This document shows, one piece after another, positions 27,943 through 36,277 of a DNA stretch of 64,000 nt; position 1 is the stretch's first letter; the number at the start of each line of letters is the position of its first letter. The stretch comes from Virgibacillus indicus. Its GTDB lineage: Bacteria; Bacillota; Bacilli; Bacillales; Amphibacillaceae. The stretch is taken from positions 930,001 to 994,000 of the forward strand of contig NZ_NPMS01000001.1 in NCBI RefSeq assembly GCF_002266285.1, written 5' to 3'. The translations under genes and the position numbers were made by a program. The notes beneath the pieces are model-generated. The model was not told where the DNA came from. It saw nothing but the letters and a program-made list of their open reading frames with translations, and did not search any database.

Positions 27943-28210
27943 AAAAGCGCAAGCGCCCGTTTAGCGACGTACGGACTGGACTGAGCCGTAGGAGATAAAG
28001 GAAACATGCCCCTGGATAGGGGTATGCCGACGTTGGCTTTAGCCGGTTTTAGTCGGCCCTCCTTTAACACCGGAGACGATGTTGACTTTCACCACAAGGG
28101 TATAAGTGCGACTAAGCCTCTGGTTTCACCAATCGGCAAGTCTTCTTTATCGTACGAAGGTGAGGGAAGTCCGCTAGTCGCTGGGCGCTGGGCGCTGGAG
28201 CTGGACGTGG
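27943..28210. repeat. GC-rich dispersed repeat with complementary ends
   Basis: About 268 bases of sequence richer in G+C than the flanks. The left end AAAAGCGCAAGCGCCCG, with GTTTAGCGAC next to it, is partly complementary to the right end (AGTCGCTGGGCGCTGGGCGCTGG). Inner blocks such as CGTACGG and CGTACGAAGG also mirror each other. A decayed left end occurs at 9222-9252. Ends of the form AAAGCGCAAGCGCC are familiar from multicopy intergenic elements of Bacillaceae (from memory). It carries no transposase; a MITE-like or structured-RNA element is possible. Frames inside it (27885-28070, 28006-28320) are not genes. Confidence 0.8.
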
Positions 28211-28274
28211 CTATTTATGTCCAAGAATTAATTGCTGCAAATTTTATGCTTTCTTATCAATTAGAAACAAACAT

Positions 28275-28320
28275 GAAAAAACTGTCCTTGGGAACCACCC
28301 TATCCGGACAGTTTTTTTAA
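28275..28320. terminator. Terminator closing the small membrane protein gene
   Basis: AAAAAACTGTCC and GGACAGTTTTTT pair around an 18-base loop, with T-runs on both strands. It covers the stop codon of the minus-strand gene. Confidence 0.8.
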
Positions 28321-28655
28321 ATTTTCTTGGTTACTTTTTGAAAACCGTAATACAAGATCATGACTATACCGAATGCTGCCAGAGATTGCAATGTAATTTT
28401 TAGCAGATTATTCACTGAAAGCTGCGTATCTGTCAGAAAGAAAACAACAATAAAAAGTAAAACTATAACTGCTAAACTGCTGATTATATAATTGACTAAT
28501 AACACAAATCCGGAATTTATAAGCCAAGAAATAAGCGGTTTTAATAATATGAAACTAACAATAATTCCAGCAAATATAAGTACATATGAAATATAATTGT
28601 CACCTTCGCCCAAGAAACTTGAATTAGATAAATTAATCCAGCTTATTAAAACCAT
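28317..28655 (-). CDS. Small integral membrane protein, unknown
   Basis: Unrecognised 112-residue membrane protein with three or four hydrophobic segments (YVLIFAGIIVSFILLKPLIS, VLLVNYIISSLAVIVLLFIVVFF, and a C-terminal LAAFGIVMILYYGF) and a basic C-terminus (KVTKKI). The frame extends upstream, but ATG at 28655 has GGGGAG five bases ahead, and the extra 27 residues would be hydrophilic with no ribosome site. Divergent from the DMT transporter gene, about 110 bases away. Confidence 0.75.
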   Translation of the reverse strand: MVLISWINLSNSSFLGEGDNYISYVLIFAGIIVSFILLKPLISWLINSGFVLLVNYIISSLAVIVLLFIVVFFLTDTQLSVNNLLKITLQSLAAFGIVMILYYGFQKVTKKI

Positions 28656-28766
28656 GTGTACTCCCCACTTCTTTTTGATATACAGTTTAAGCCAGATTCT
28701 TTTAAAACATACATTTGAAAAGTCTGATATAATCATTTTAATTGAAAGAATGGGTGGGATTAGTCA

Positions 28767-29684
28767 TTGAATAAAGCCTTTATCTTCATAATAACTGGTG
28801 CAGCACTATGGGGAACCATCAGCTGGTATGTTAAAGGTCTGTATACTCTGGGGTTTACACCGATGGAAGTCGTGATTCTGAGAGCATGGACATCTGCTAT
28901 TCTATTAGTTGTCTATTTGCTGATTGCTGCACCAAAAAAACTTAAGCTTCACAGCATTAAAGATGTTAAGTATTTTATTGGAACAGGTATTTTTAGTATT
29001 ATCTTTTTTAATTATTGCCTGTTTACGGCAATTGAGTTATCGACAATACCTGTTGCAACAGCATTATTGTATACAGCACCAGCCTTTGTAACGATCATTT
29101 CTTTTTTTCTGTTTAAGGAGCCTTTAACTAGAATCAAAATAATTTCCTTGTTCGCTACAATTATCGGGACATGCCTTGTTGTTGGATTGATTCCTTTAAA
29201 TCTGAAAGCATTACAGATCAGCAGCATTCTTTTCGGATTGGGATCTGGAATCGGTTATGCCCTGTACAGTATTATAAGCAAATATGCATTAAAAAAATAT
29301 TCAAGCTTAAGTGTAACAACCTATACGTTTATCATCGCAGCTATAGCTTTACTGCCTTTTTTCCCTTATCAGGAGAAATTTCATCTGCTGATTGATTCAT
29401 CCGTAATTTTATTTGCATTTGGCCTAGGCTTTTTACCTACTGCTTTTGCTTACATTATTTACACGTATGGTTTACAGTCCACTGAAGCATCAAAAGCTTC
29501 AATTCTATCAACAATTGAACCGGTTGTTGCAACATTAATTGGCATATTTATTTTTCAGGAAGCATTTTCATTCATTCAAATGATTGGCATGGTTTGTATT
29601 ATCGGGGCAGTTATAATGATGCAGATTTATAATAAGCCAAAAAAAGTTATAAGAAGTGACCTCCGTCACAGAATAACCCAATGA
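28767..29684 (+). CDS. EamA/DMT-superfamily transporter
   Basis: Drug/metabolite-type membrane transporter with ten predicted segments and two tandem EamA repeats (about 5-135 and 150-285), 305 residues. Each repeat carries the typical glycine- and proline-rich turns (GAALWGTISWY at the start, and SILSTIEPVVATLIG with FQEAFSFIQMIG in the second half). The family exports amino acids, purines or metabolites; the direction and substrate are not visible. TTG start at 28767 behind GGGTGGGATT. It is followed closely by the iron-centre repair gene but probably has its own promoter. Confidence 0.9.
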   Translation: MNKAFIFIITGAALWGTISWYVKGLYTLGFTPMEVVILRAWTSAILLVVYLLIAAPKKLKLHSIKDVKYFIGTGIFSIIFFNYCLFTAIELSTIPVATALLYTAPAFVTIISFFLFKEPLTRIKIISLFATIIGTCLVVGLIPLNLKALQISSILFGLGSGIGYALYSIISKYALKKYSSLSVTTYTFIIAAIALLPFFPYQEKFHLLIDSSVILFAFGLGFLPTAFAYIIYTYGLQSTEASKASILSTIEPVVATLIGIFIFQEAFSFIQMIGMVCIIGAVIMMQIYNKPKKVIRSDLRHRITQ

Positions 29685-29732
29685 AAACGGTTATCATTTA
29701 AACAGATTCACAAATATAGGAGGGTATTTCTT

Positions 29733-30428
29733 ATGAGCACATTTACTGCTGAGCATACACCAGCTGAGATAGTTAAGGTTTTTCCAAAAGCAAGTGATTT
29801 ATTCAAAAAGCGCCGAATCGATTTTTGCTGTGGTGGAGATCGTCCTCTGAGGGCTGTCTTTACTGAAAAGGATGTTGACGAAGCAGCTGTCCTTTCAGAA
29901 TTAAACATAGCGTACGAAAGCTGGAGCAAGGAAGATCATGAAATAATCAACTGGGACAACATAGCACTTACAGAGCTTGTTGACCATATTGTATACAAGC
30001 ATCATGCCTTTTTGAACGAGGAACTGCCAGCACTTGGACAATTTGTAACAAAAATTTTCCGTGTACATGGGGCAAACCACCCTCATCTGAAAGAATTGCA
30101 CAGATTATACAATGACTTTAAAGTAGATATGGAAGAACACATGATTAAAGAAGAAGGTGAAGTCTTCCCCCTCATTAAAGAATATGAAATAAATCCAAGT
30201 GAAGAGCTTGCAAAACGTATTCATGAAGCAAATGGCGGACTTGAGGACGAACATGAGGCCCAAGGGGATATTCTAAAAAGAATTCAGGAAATAACAAATG
30301 ATTTTGAGCCGCCTGCAGATGCATGTACTTCTTACCGGATAACATATGCCAGATTATCTGAGCTAACTTCAGATACCTTCCAGCATGTGCACCTGGAGAA
30401 TAATATTTTATTCAAACGCGTAAAATAA
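29733..30428 (+). CDS. ric: Iron-sulfur cluster repair di-iron protein (RIC/ScdA/YtfE)
   Basis: Cytosolic di-iron protein that helps restore iron-sulfur clusters after nitric oxide or oxidative damage. The N-terminal ScdA domain has the diagnostic DFCCGGDR motif (Cys32, Cys33). The hemerythrin-like domain follows with metal ligands spaced through HIVYKHHAFL, HPHLKELHRL, DMEEHMIKEEGEVFP and a C-terminal HLENNILF. The 231 residues are normal for ScdA. The ATG follows TAGGAGGGTATTTCTT. No clear NsrR or Fnr box was recognised. A hairpin terminator follows at once. Confidence 0.93.
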   Translation: MSTFTAEHTPAEIVKVFPKASDLFKKRRIDFCCGGDRPLRAVFTEKDVDEAAVLSELNIAYESWSKEDHEIINWDNIALTELVDHIVYKHHAFLNEELPALGQFVTKIFRVHGANHPHLKELHRLYNDFKVDMEEHMIKEEGEVFPLIKEYEINPSEELAKRIHEANGGLEDEHEAQGDILKRIQEITNDFEPPADACTSYRITYARLSELTSDTFQHVHLENNILFKRVK

Positions 30429-30436
30429 AGTCCATA

Positions 30437-30474
30437 TGAAAAGGAGTAACATATCAATATGTCACTCCTTTTTC
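30437..30474. terminator. Terminator after ric, shared with the FbpB-like gene
   Basis: AAAAGGAGT-ACATAT and its complement form a long stem around a two-base turn, then TTTTTCTAAT. The minus strand also shows a T4 run. Confidence 0.8.
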
Positions 30475-30519
30475 TAATCTATTTCTTCATCTATCATAGT
30501 CCTATTACCCCCAGCTTAG

Positions 30520-30672
30520 TTATAGGTTGATACCCCTTCTTTTTTTCATTACTAACTCAGTTTGTTTTTTCTCTAAACGGATCTCAATTTGGGATACTTT
30601 TTCTTCATCCATTAACAACTCTTGTTTATTTTGATTAACAAGCTGATCAAAATTTAATGTTTTTGGTCTCAT
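30520..30672 (-). CDS. FbpB-family small basic protein
   Basis: Small Fur-regulated basic protein family member, 50 residues. FbpA/FbpB proteins in B. subtilis work with the small RNA FsrA in the iron-sparing response. Family pattern: FDQLVNQNKQELLMD near the N-terminus, IEIRLEKK, and a basic C-terminus (VMKKRRGINL). The frame is open for 16 more codons, but ATG at 30672 has AAAGGAGTGG upstream. A TATAAT-like -10 lies at 30706-30711 (minus strand). A Fur-box-like AT-rich stretch overlaps it but is not a convincing match. Its neighbour is an iron-sulfur repair gene, which fits iron stress. Confidence 0.8.
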   Translation of the reverse strand: MRPKTLNFDQLVNQNKQELLMDEEKVSQIEIRLEKKQTELVMKKRRGINL

Positions 30673-30974
30673 TTGTTCCACTCCTTTTATTCTTATACCT
30701 TTATTATACCCGATTTTCATAGTTATAAATCAAAATTGTTTGAACATTATGTTAAACTTTTATGACAAAAATAAAAGAGCAAATTTTGTGGGAAATTAAT
30801 TAATGTTATAATGAAGGCCTGGTATATTTGGTGTGGAATCTTTTCAGTGGATTGGTGTCTGATACTAAATGCCGTGAAGGAAGGTTTTTACGATAATATT
30901 TTGCATATAATCGTAATATAGCAAAAATCAGACATGAAAAGGATATGTATACTTAACGACAACTAATCCGTTTA
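30673..30974. other. Intergenic region with an orphan promoter-like site
   Basis: Contains the promoter region of the FbpB-like gene. On the + strand TATAAT (30807-30812) lies 17 bases after TTTTGT, with no ORF downstream. A TTACGAT ... ATCGTAA hairpin lies near 30888-30918. A small RNA is possible but not supported further. Confidence 0.35.
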
Positions 30975-31139
30975 TTATTGAGAGCCAGCTTTCATATTTT
31001 CATATAAATTTAACAACCTGTCCAATTCCTGGCTGATTTCAACAGATTCACTATCGGTGAACCCCTTTTTCAGAGCAACCTGAGTCATTTTATTCCGTAA
31101 AAATTCAATTCTTTGAAGAAGCTTTACTGTAGCGTCCAT
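30975..31139 (-). CDS. Spo0E-like aspartyl-phosphate phosphatase
   Basis: Short ORF of 54 residues matching the Spo0E family, which dephosphorylates Spo0A~P and delays entry into sporulation. The signature SQELDRLLN is intact (about residues 36-44), preceded by the first helix LLQRIEFLRNKMTQVALKKG and followed by LYENMK, the two-helix layout of the family. ATG at 31139 with AAAGGTGGTG about 12 bases upstream. It is divergent from the signal peptidase gene. Small size often leaves such genes unannotated. Confidence 0.85.
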   Translation of the reverse strand: MDATVKLLQRIEFLRNKMTQVALKKGFTDSESVEISQELDRLLNLYENMKAGSQ

Positions 31140-31309
31140 TAACGAAACTTACACCACCTTTATAACATGCTATTATAATATAGCATCAATAGAGTTATTT
31201 TAACAAGTATAAAGCAGAACATATATACGGGATGTATATTTTATGCTCGAATACCTGCCGACACTGTGCTAATATAAGTATGTATTATTTTTTGGAAAGG
31301 ATGTCACCA

Positions 31310-31834
31310 TTGACTCAAGCTAAAAAGAAAAATGAATGGCTTGAATGGGCAAAAGCCATTGTAATTGCAATATTAATTGCTCTATTTTTAAGAACATTTA
31401 TATTTGCCACATCCATTGTTGAAGGTGAAAGCATGGATCCAACGCTGGAAGATGGTGAAAGAGTCATATTTAATAAGATAGTGTATTTACTCGATGAGCC
31501 GGATCGTGGTGATATCGTTATTATTAAAAGACCTTTTAAAAACTACGTGAAGCGGGTAATAGCATTGCCTGGGGAAACAATAGAAATTAATGGTAGTGAA
31601 TTATATATAAATGGTGAAAAATATCAACAGACTTTTTTAAATGAAGAGGCTGAGGAGCGGACGGGAAATTTTGGTCCAATTCAGGTTCCGGAAGACAGCT
31701 ATTTTGTCATGGGGGACAACCGGGCGATCAGTAAGGATAGCAGAAATGGATTGGGTTTTATCAAGGAAGATGAAATCATAGGAAAATCAGAGTTTGTCAT
31801 TTTTCCATTTGATGAACTGTCAAAGACGAGATAA
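31310..31834 (+). CDS. lepB: Type I signal peptidase
   Basis: Membrane-anchored serine protease that cleaves signal peptides of secreted proteins at the outer face of the membrane. The 174 residues start with a charged cytosolic tail and one membrane anchor (AIVIAILIALFLRTFIFA). The catalytic Ser41 lies in VEGESMDPTL, and the catalytic Lys81 in YVKRVIALPGE. The C-terminal GDNRAISKDSRNGLGFI box is intact. TTG at 31310 is preferred (nine bases after AAAGGATG); the frame is open upstream to 31232 without a ribosome site. Of the SipS/T/U class by length. Single gene with terminator. Confidence 0.95.
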   Translation: MTQAKKKNEWLEWAKAIVIAILIALFLRTFIFATSIVEGESMDPTLEDGERVIFNKIVYLLDEPDRGDIVIIKRPFKNYVKRVIALPGETIEINGSELYINGEKYQQTFLNEEAEERTGNFGPIQVPEDSYFVMGDNRAISKDSRNGLGFIKEDEIIGKSEFVIFPFDELSKTR

Positions 31835-31837
31835 GTA

Positions 31838-31876
31838 AAGCCAGCGCCTGACATCAGTAGGCCTGGCCTTTTTTTA
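31838..31876 (+). terminator. Terminator after the signal peptidase gene
   Basis: GCCAG-CGCCT GACATCAGT AGGC-CTGGC with slight mismatch, followed by seven T. Confidence 0.8.
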
Positions 31877-31954
31877 TTGTTCATTATCGAAGAGACAATA
31901 CCCTATATTCAGCACTACAAGTACGAAGCAAACTATTCCAAAAGCTATCTCCAT
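31874..31954 (-). CDS. Possible 26-residue membrane micropeptide
   Basis: Short frame starting MEIAFGIVCFVLVVLNIGYC and ending FDNEQ, a single hydrophobic helix with an acidic tail. The ATG is preceded by AAAGGGGGTAGC at about nine bases, a strong ribosome site for an otherwise empty spacer. Its stop codon lies in the T-run of the converging terminator. No homologue is recalled, so this is tentative. Confidence 0.35.
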   Translation of the reverse strand: MEIAFGIVCFVLVVLNIGYCLFDNEQ

Positions 31955-32208
31955 CTTATGCTACCCCCTTTGTGGTATCTATGTATTCTTTAGTATATCC
32001 CAAACCATGCTTTTAACATAACTGCTCCTTTATCATACCAGTTTTCATCTGCTAAATAAAGTGAAATATTAAGGAGTGTGACTTTTCTCTTGTTCTTGAA
32101 TAGCATCATAAATATACAGCTGATTTTTTCCGGGGACATGCTTAAGGATACGAAAATATGGTATTATGATAGTTAAGATTACACCCATGAATAAAGCAGG
32201 TGACTGAT
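31955..32208. other. Intergenic region upstream of the zinc-ribbon gene
   Basis: AT-rich. A TATTATGAT -10-like site near 32161-32169 may drive the zinc-ribbon/protease pair. No other gene or structure was seen. Confidence 0.4.
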
Positions 32209-33369
32209 ATGCTCCATTGTCCTTATTGCGGAACCATTATAAAAGAAGATGAGAAATTTTGCATCAAATGCGGCAGGCAGCTCCCTGACGATATAAATGA
32301 ACGGATAAGTAAAAAGAAATATAAAAATAAATGGTGGTATGTGCCGGCTGCATTAGTCCTCCTTATGATAACTGTCACTGGAAGTTATTTTTTGGTTCTG
32401 GAAAACCGAACAGCCGATGCGAAAAGTCTATATGAACAAGGTGAGAAATACATATTGAATGGTGACTATGAACAGGCCAGGGATTCATTTGCAAAAGCAC
32501 TGGATAATAAAAGTAATTTTAGTAATGCAGCCACCTCCTTGAATTTTGCAGATAAAGCATTAAGTATTGAAGCTTCTTTAAAGGAAGCTGGGACTTTCTT
32601 AGAGGAAAAAGATTATCAGCAGGCATTGTCGTTAATTAAAGATGCAGAAAGTGAATTAAAAAACTTTAATGGTTCTGCTGTAAATTTAATAATTGAAGAT
32701 ATTTCCGCAAAAAGAGACAGCATAAAGATTGAGCAGTTACTGGATACATTGGAACATAAACCTAATATCGATGATTTGAAAATTTTACTGTGGGAAGCAG
32801 AATCAATTAAAAATGAAGAAGCAGAGAATATTACTTCCGAAATCAGGAATCAGATTATTGACTATTCCTATTCCAAGGCCAGTGAGCAATTAAAAAATAA
32901 ACAATTCAGTGATGCACTGATTATTGTGGAAGATGGACTGAAATATGCTCCAAATGCCGAAAAACTGCAGAGTTTAAAAACAACAATTGATAAGGAACAG
33001 GTAGCTTTTGAAACCGCTCAAGAACAAAGAATCGAACAGGCAATTACCACTGCCGCGGAGGAACAGCAATTGAATGAAACTGATGCTATTGAACTTGTCT
33101 CTGTAAATATAGAAAATGATCAGCAGGGAAAATTAGCAGTAAAAGGTGAAGTGAAAAGTGTTGCAACTATTCCAATCAACTCAATCTTAATTGAGTACTC
33201 CCTTATGACTAAAAATGGAACTGAAGTTTTATCCAACGAAGTGTATGTTTATCCTGATAAGCTTTTCCCTGAGGAAAGCGGCAATTTTGAATTTACCCAT
33301 TTTGATTTGGATGAACAAGGAAAAAATCTGGATGTTGAGGTTAACAAAATTACCTGGTACACGGAGTAG
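32209..33369 (+). CDS. Zinc-ribbon membrane protein with extracytoplasmic repeat domain
   Basis: Single-pass membrane protein of 386 residues. A cytosolic zinc ribbon at the N-terminus (CPYCG, then CIKCG, residues 3-24) is followed by a basic stretch and one membrane segment (WYVPAALVLLMITVTGSYFL, about 43-62). The outer part has TPR-like helical repeats (GEKYILNGDYEQARDSFAKA, then similar units) and ends in a beta-rich FxLYD-like domain (about 300-386). The architecture resembles TcaA-like envelope proteins. ATG at 32209 has AGGTGA five bases ahead. The next gene, a membrane-anchored protease, begins 45 bases later, so a shared envelope-stress job is inferred. Confidence 0.75.
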   Translation: MLHCPYCGTIIKEDEKFCIKCGRQLPDDINERISKKKYKNKWWYVPAALVLLMITVTGSYFLVLENRTADAKSLYEQGEKYILNGDYEQARDSFAKALDNKSNFSNAATSLNFADKALSIEASLKEAGTFLEEKDYQQALSLIKDAESELKNFNGSAVNLIIEDISAKRDSIKIEQLLDTLEHKPNIDDLKILLWEAESIKNEEAENITSEIRNQIIDYSYSKASEQLKNKQFSDALIIVEDGLKYAPNAEKLQSLKTTIDKEQVAFETAQEQRIEQAITTAAEEQQLNETDAIELVSVNIENDQQGKLAVKGEVKSVATIPINSILIEYSLMTKNGTEVLSNEVYVYPDKLFPEESGNFEFTHFDLDEQGKNLDVEVNKITWYTE

Positions 33370-33414
33370 CAACAAAGCAGCAGGATAAACTTGTGCTAAA
33401 TGAGGTGAACATCT

Positions 33415-34557
33415 ATGAGGCTGAAGAAATATCCGCCAATAATCCTATCTGTTATTCTGTTGATACTTGGTGTGATCAGCATTGCAATAATGTATAATCA
33501 ATGGAAGAATGAAGAGATTTCCATAAGCAGTCCTATCATTAATAAAGTAGAGACTGGTCAAGGACAGCAGCTTAATCTGAAATCAATCATTCATGAGGCT
33601 GAAAAAAATGTTATTCAAATCGAGGGCCAAAATGAATTAAATACAATTACCGGTTCTGGATTCCTTTACAATGAAAAAGGAGATATTATTACAAACGCAC
33701 ATGTCATCAAAGAAGCTGATGTAATCTATGTAAGAACGGCAAATGCCCAAATTTATCCTGCTGCAGTGGTTGGTATAGGAGAAGATACTGATATTGCTGT
33801 ACTGAGGGTTCCACAGCTTGCCGGACAAACTAACGCAACAGTTGAAAAAGAAAAAGCTGCTGAAATTGGTGATGAAATAATAGCATTGGGAAGTCCTCAC
33901 GGGTTCCAGAATACAGTAACACTTGGCATTATTTCCGGAAATGAACGTAACTTTTCCGTTGATGGATTCAATTATTCTAATGTATATCAAATATCTGCAC
34001 AAATAACACATGGGAACAGCGGAGGGCCTTTAATCAACAGAGAAACAGGCAAAGTTATTGGCATCAACTCAGTCGGAACAGAAGATGGAACAATTGGTTT
34101 CAGCATACCGATTCATGAAGTTATTGATCAAATTGAACAATGGTCAAACGAAGCACAGAATGATCAGCTGGACTTTCCCAGTACCTCAGATATAATCAAT
34201 ACACATGATCCGGAACAATTTATTCAGGATGCAGAATATCTTATTAACTATTTTCTTGAAAGCATTAGCGTCAGAGACTATGTAAATGCATATACCCTGC
34301 TGGGAAGCACACTGCAGTCCGAAAAGTCATATTCCAATTTTAGAGACGAATACATTAATATTGTAGACTTAAACTATCCCGGGATGACAAATGAAGTCAC
34401 AGAAGAAAACCATGTAAAAACAGCCGTTGAAGTAACGATAGAAAGTAAATTGCCCAATGAAGAAAAAACAGAGAAAAAAACACATGCCTTCCATTTTGTA
34501 ACAGGCTATGAAAATGATCAATTAAAAATTATAAATATAACAACCCCTGATAACTGA
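33415..34557 (+). CDS. Membrane-anchored trypsin-like serine protease (S1C), no PDZ domain
   Basis: Extracytoplasmic protease of the HtrA/DegP-like S1C class, 380 residues. A single N-terminal anchor (about 8-27) leads into the chymotrypsin fold with the intact triad: His96 (TNAHV), Asp126 (EDTDIAVL) and Ser202 (HGNSGGPL). A PDZ domain, normal in HtrA, is absent. Instead the last 110 residues form a separate domain ([14 protein letters not shown] ...) of NTF2-like appearance, seen also in TcaA-type proteins. ATG start behind AGGTGAACATCT. Likely co-transcribed with the zinc-ribbon protein. Substrates unknown. Confidence 0.88.
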   Translation: MRLKKYPPIILSVILLILGVISIAIMYNQWKNEEISISSPIINKVETGQGQQLNLKSIIHEAEKNVIQIEGQNELNTITGSGFLYNEKGDIITNAHVIKEADVIYVRTANAQIYPAAVVGIGEDTDIAVLRVPQLAGQTNATVEKEKAAEIGDEIIALGSPHGFQNTVTLGIISGNERNFSVDGFNYSNVYQISAQITHGNSGGPLINRETGKVIGINSVGTEDGTIGFSIPIHEVIDQIEQWSNEAQNDQLDFPSTSDIINTHDPEQFIQDAEYLINYFLESISVRDYVNAYTLLGSTLQSEKSYSNFRDEYINIVDLNYPGMTNEVTEENHVKTAVEVTIESKLPNEEKTEKKTHAFHFVTGYENDQLKIINITTPDN

Positions 34558-34558
34558 T

Positions 34559-34598
34559 AACCTTCCGCCTCTACAATAAGGCAGAAGGTTATTTTTTC
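34559..34598 (+). terminator. Terminator after the protease gene
   Basis: AACCTTC-CGCC TCTACAATAA GGC-AGAAGGTT followed by ATTTTTTCC. Confidence 0.82.
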
Positions 34599-34724
34599 CG
34601 CTTTGGTAAATTGGTTATATATCTCGATATTTTACTAATTTTTCATTTACTGTGGGCAAAACGTCCATACATTTTCAGTTGCTTTACATATAGTATAACT
34701 GTAAGATACGGGAGGTGTTTAAGA

Positions 34725-34856
34725 ATGGGCTATGGTTACGGAGGATTCGGCTGTGGTTCCGTCGGAGGATACGGTGGCGGCTATGGAAATAACTTCGCGC
34801 TAATTGTTGTGCTTTTTATCCTTTTAATCATCGTGGGCGCAGCTTTTTACTGCTAA
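34725..34856 (+). CDS. YjcZ-family small sporulation membrane protein
   Basis: 43-residue protein: a Gly/Tyr-rich N-terminus ([19 protein letters not shown]) followed by one hydrophobic helix, [20 protein letters not shown], the signature of the YjcZ/SspJ-like family of small sporulation proteins. ATG at 34725 follows GGGAGGTGTTTAAG. The frame extends upstream, but the extra codons run through the promoter region (TATAAC-type -10 near 34691) and have no ribosome site. Expected to be made in the developing spore; function unknown. Confidence 0.88.
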   Translation: MGYGYGGFGCGSVGGYGGGYGNNFALIVVLFILLIIVGAAFYC

Positions 34857-34857
34857 A

Positions 34858-34906
34858 TGAAAGCATGTGCTATTTCTCAGATAGCACATGCTTTCAAATA
34901 TTTTTT
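34858..34906. terminator. Terminator after the YjcZ gene, shared with the CdaR-type regulator
   Basis: GAAAGCATGTGCTAT TTCTCAG ATAGCACATGCTTTC, a perfect 15-bp stem, then AAATATTTTTTT on the + strand. Confidence 0.85.
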
Positions 34907-36093
34907 TGAGTTGTATCCGTGTATTTTTTTAAAACCAGATATAATAGCGTACAATGCTCGAAGCATCCTGTATCCAATCTGGTAATCCTTTCTATCTTTT
35001 TTAAACGATATATTAATGTATTGCGATGAATGTATAATTCTTTTGCGGTTTTGCTTATATTCATGTTATTTTTGCAATAAATCATAAAATCATTGGACAA
35101 TTCGCCAAAATCATTATGTTCGATTAGAAATTTCAGACGGAAATGTAATTTTTCCTGCAATCTTTTATCCATCTGCGTTGATACTAGTTCTAATAACATA
35201 TCCCAATTATAATAATTGTAGATTCTTGGAAGTAAGTGTAATTCATTACCTACGTTTATCAAATTTTCTGCCTCATGATATGATCTATTGATGCTTAACA
35301 AAGATGAATATAGGTCGCCTGCTGCAATGGTTATATTTTCAATTTGATATTCCTGAAACTTCTTCATTAACTGTTTGCTTTGAAAAGAGAAATTTTCCAT
35401 TTCTCTTACATATTCTGAGTTTGGATCGGCAGTTACTGATTTTAACAGTACAATCTTTTCAGTGTTTAAAAATGTGCAGATTGCATCATCATTACATTTA
35501 AACGAATGTTTCATATGGTCAATTAACCTATTTTTCAAATACTCAAAAGAAATTTTATTCTGTTTTACTCCTACCCTGTTTAATAATGAATCTCCAATAT
35601 CCACAATGACACAATACCGTTTAACCATGTAATTTATCTGCAGAACCTCACAAAACTTAATAACCCTTTCTTTGTTTACTTCCTCATTTAATAGAATATA
35701 TTGTACAAACGTTTCCAGCGTTTGCTTTTCCAGTTGTTCTAACTGCTGGTGCATCGTTTCCTGCCACATCATTTCCACATATTTCTTTAATAAATTAACA
35801 TATGGCCTTACTTTTTGGGGATCACCGATTATTCCAAGTACACCCAATTTCCTGTAATCAAAACGTAAGGGAACTGCTGCGCCAGGAAGCACATTTTCCA
35901 TAGCCGATATAGTTTCCTCATCAAACAAGATTAGTCTGTCCTCTTCCAAAACCAGTTTGGATGGGGTATGCAATGTTCCAATTCTTTTCTTCTCACTGTC
36001 ACCAATAATATAACCCTTTTCATCTGTTAAACTTATCGGAAATGGCGAAATTTCTGAAACCGCTTTCACTATTCTTTGTGCAAACTGTACCAA
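34894..36093 (-). CDS. CdaR/PucR-type transcriptional regulator
   Basis: Probable activator of the divergent oxidase/symporter operon. The 399 residues comprise an N-terminal sugar-diacid-recognition-like domain (FPISLTDEKGYIIGDSEKK ... PLRFDYRKLGVLGIIGDP), a GGDEF-like middle region and a C-terminal PucR-type helix-turn-helix (NMNISKTAKELYIHRNTLIYRLKKIERI). PucR/CdaR regulators typically sit next to the catabolic genes they control; B. subtilis PutR, of this class, responds to proline. The start is unclear: TTG at 36093 is weakly placed, while ATA at 36102 has ideal spacing to GGAGGGGAG and would give an N-terminus like other family members. The regulatory assignment is firm, the ligand unknown. 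Confidence 0.88.
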   Translation of the reverse strand: MVQFAQRIVKAVSEISPFPISLTDEKGYIIGDSEKKRIGTLHTPSKLVLEEDRLILFDEETISAMENVLPGAAVPLRFDYRKLGVLGIIGDPQKVRPYVNLLKKYVEMMWQETMHQQLEQLEKQTLETFVQYILLNEEVNKERVIKFCEVLQINYMVKRYCVIVDIGDSLLNRVGVKQNKISFEYLKNRLIDHMKHSFKCNDDAICTFLNTEKIVLLKSVTADPNSEYVREMENFSFQSKQLMKKFQEYQIENITIAAGDLYSSLLSINRSYHEAENLINVGNELHLLPRIYNYYNWDMLLELVSTQMDKRLQEKLHFRLKFLIEHNDFGELSNDFMIYCKNNMNISKTAKELYIHRNTLIYRLKKIERITRLDTGCFEHCTLLYLVLKKYTDTTQKNI

Positions 36094-36277
36094 ATCCTCT
36101 ATGGCACTCCCCTCCTTGCATTATATTAGTCTATTATAGAATATTTTACCATAGTTTTGATTATTTTGAATGATGATTATAAATATTTTAGGCGTTTTAA
36201 CCATAGATTTTATCAGTAATATACGATATAAATAAATATAATCTTAGGAATTATCTCATAATTAAGGAGATGTTTTA

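Noticed and set aside
27885..28320. Two overlapping frames on opposite strands
   Set aside because: Both run through the dispersed repeat at 27943-28210 and lack ribosome sites.
35304..35857. Frames opposite the CdaR-type regulator
   Set aside because: Antisense shadows of a well-supported gene, without ribosome sites.
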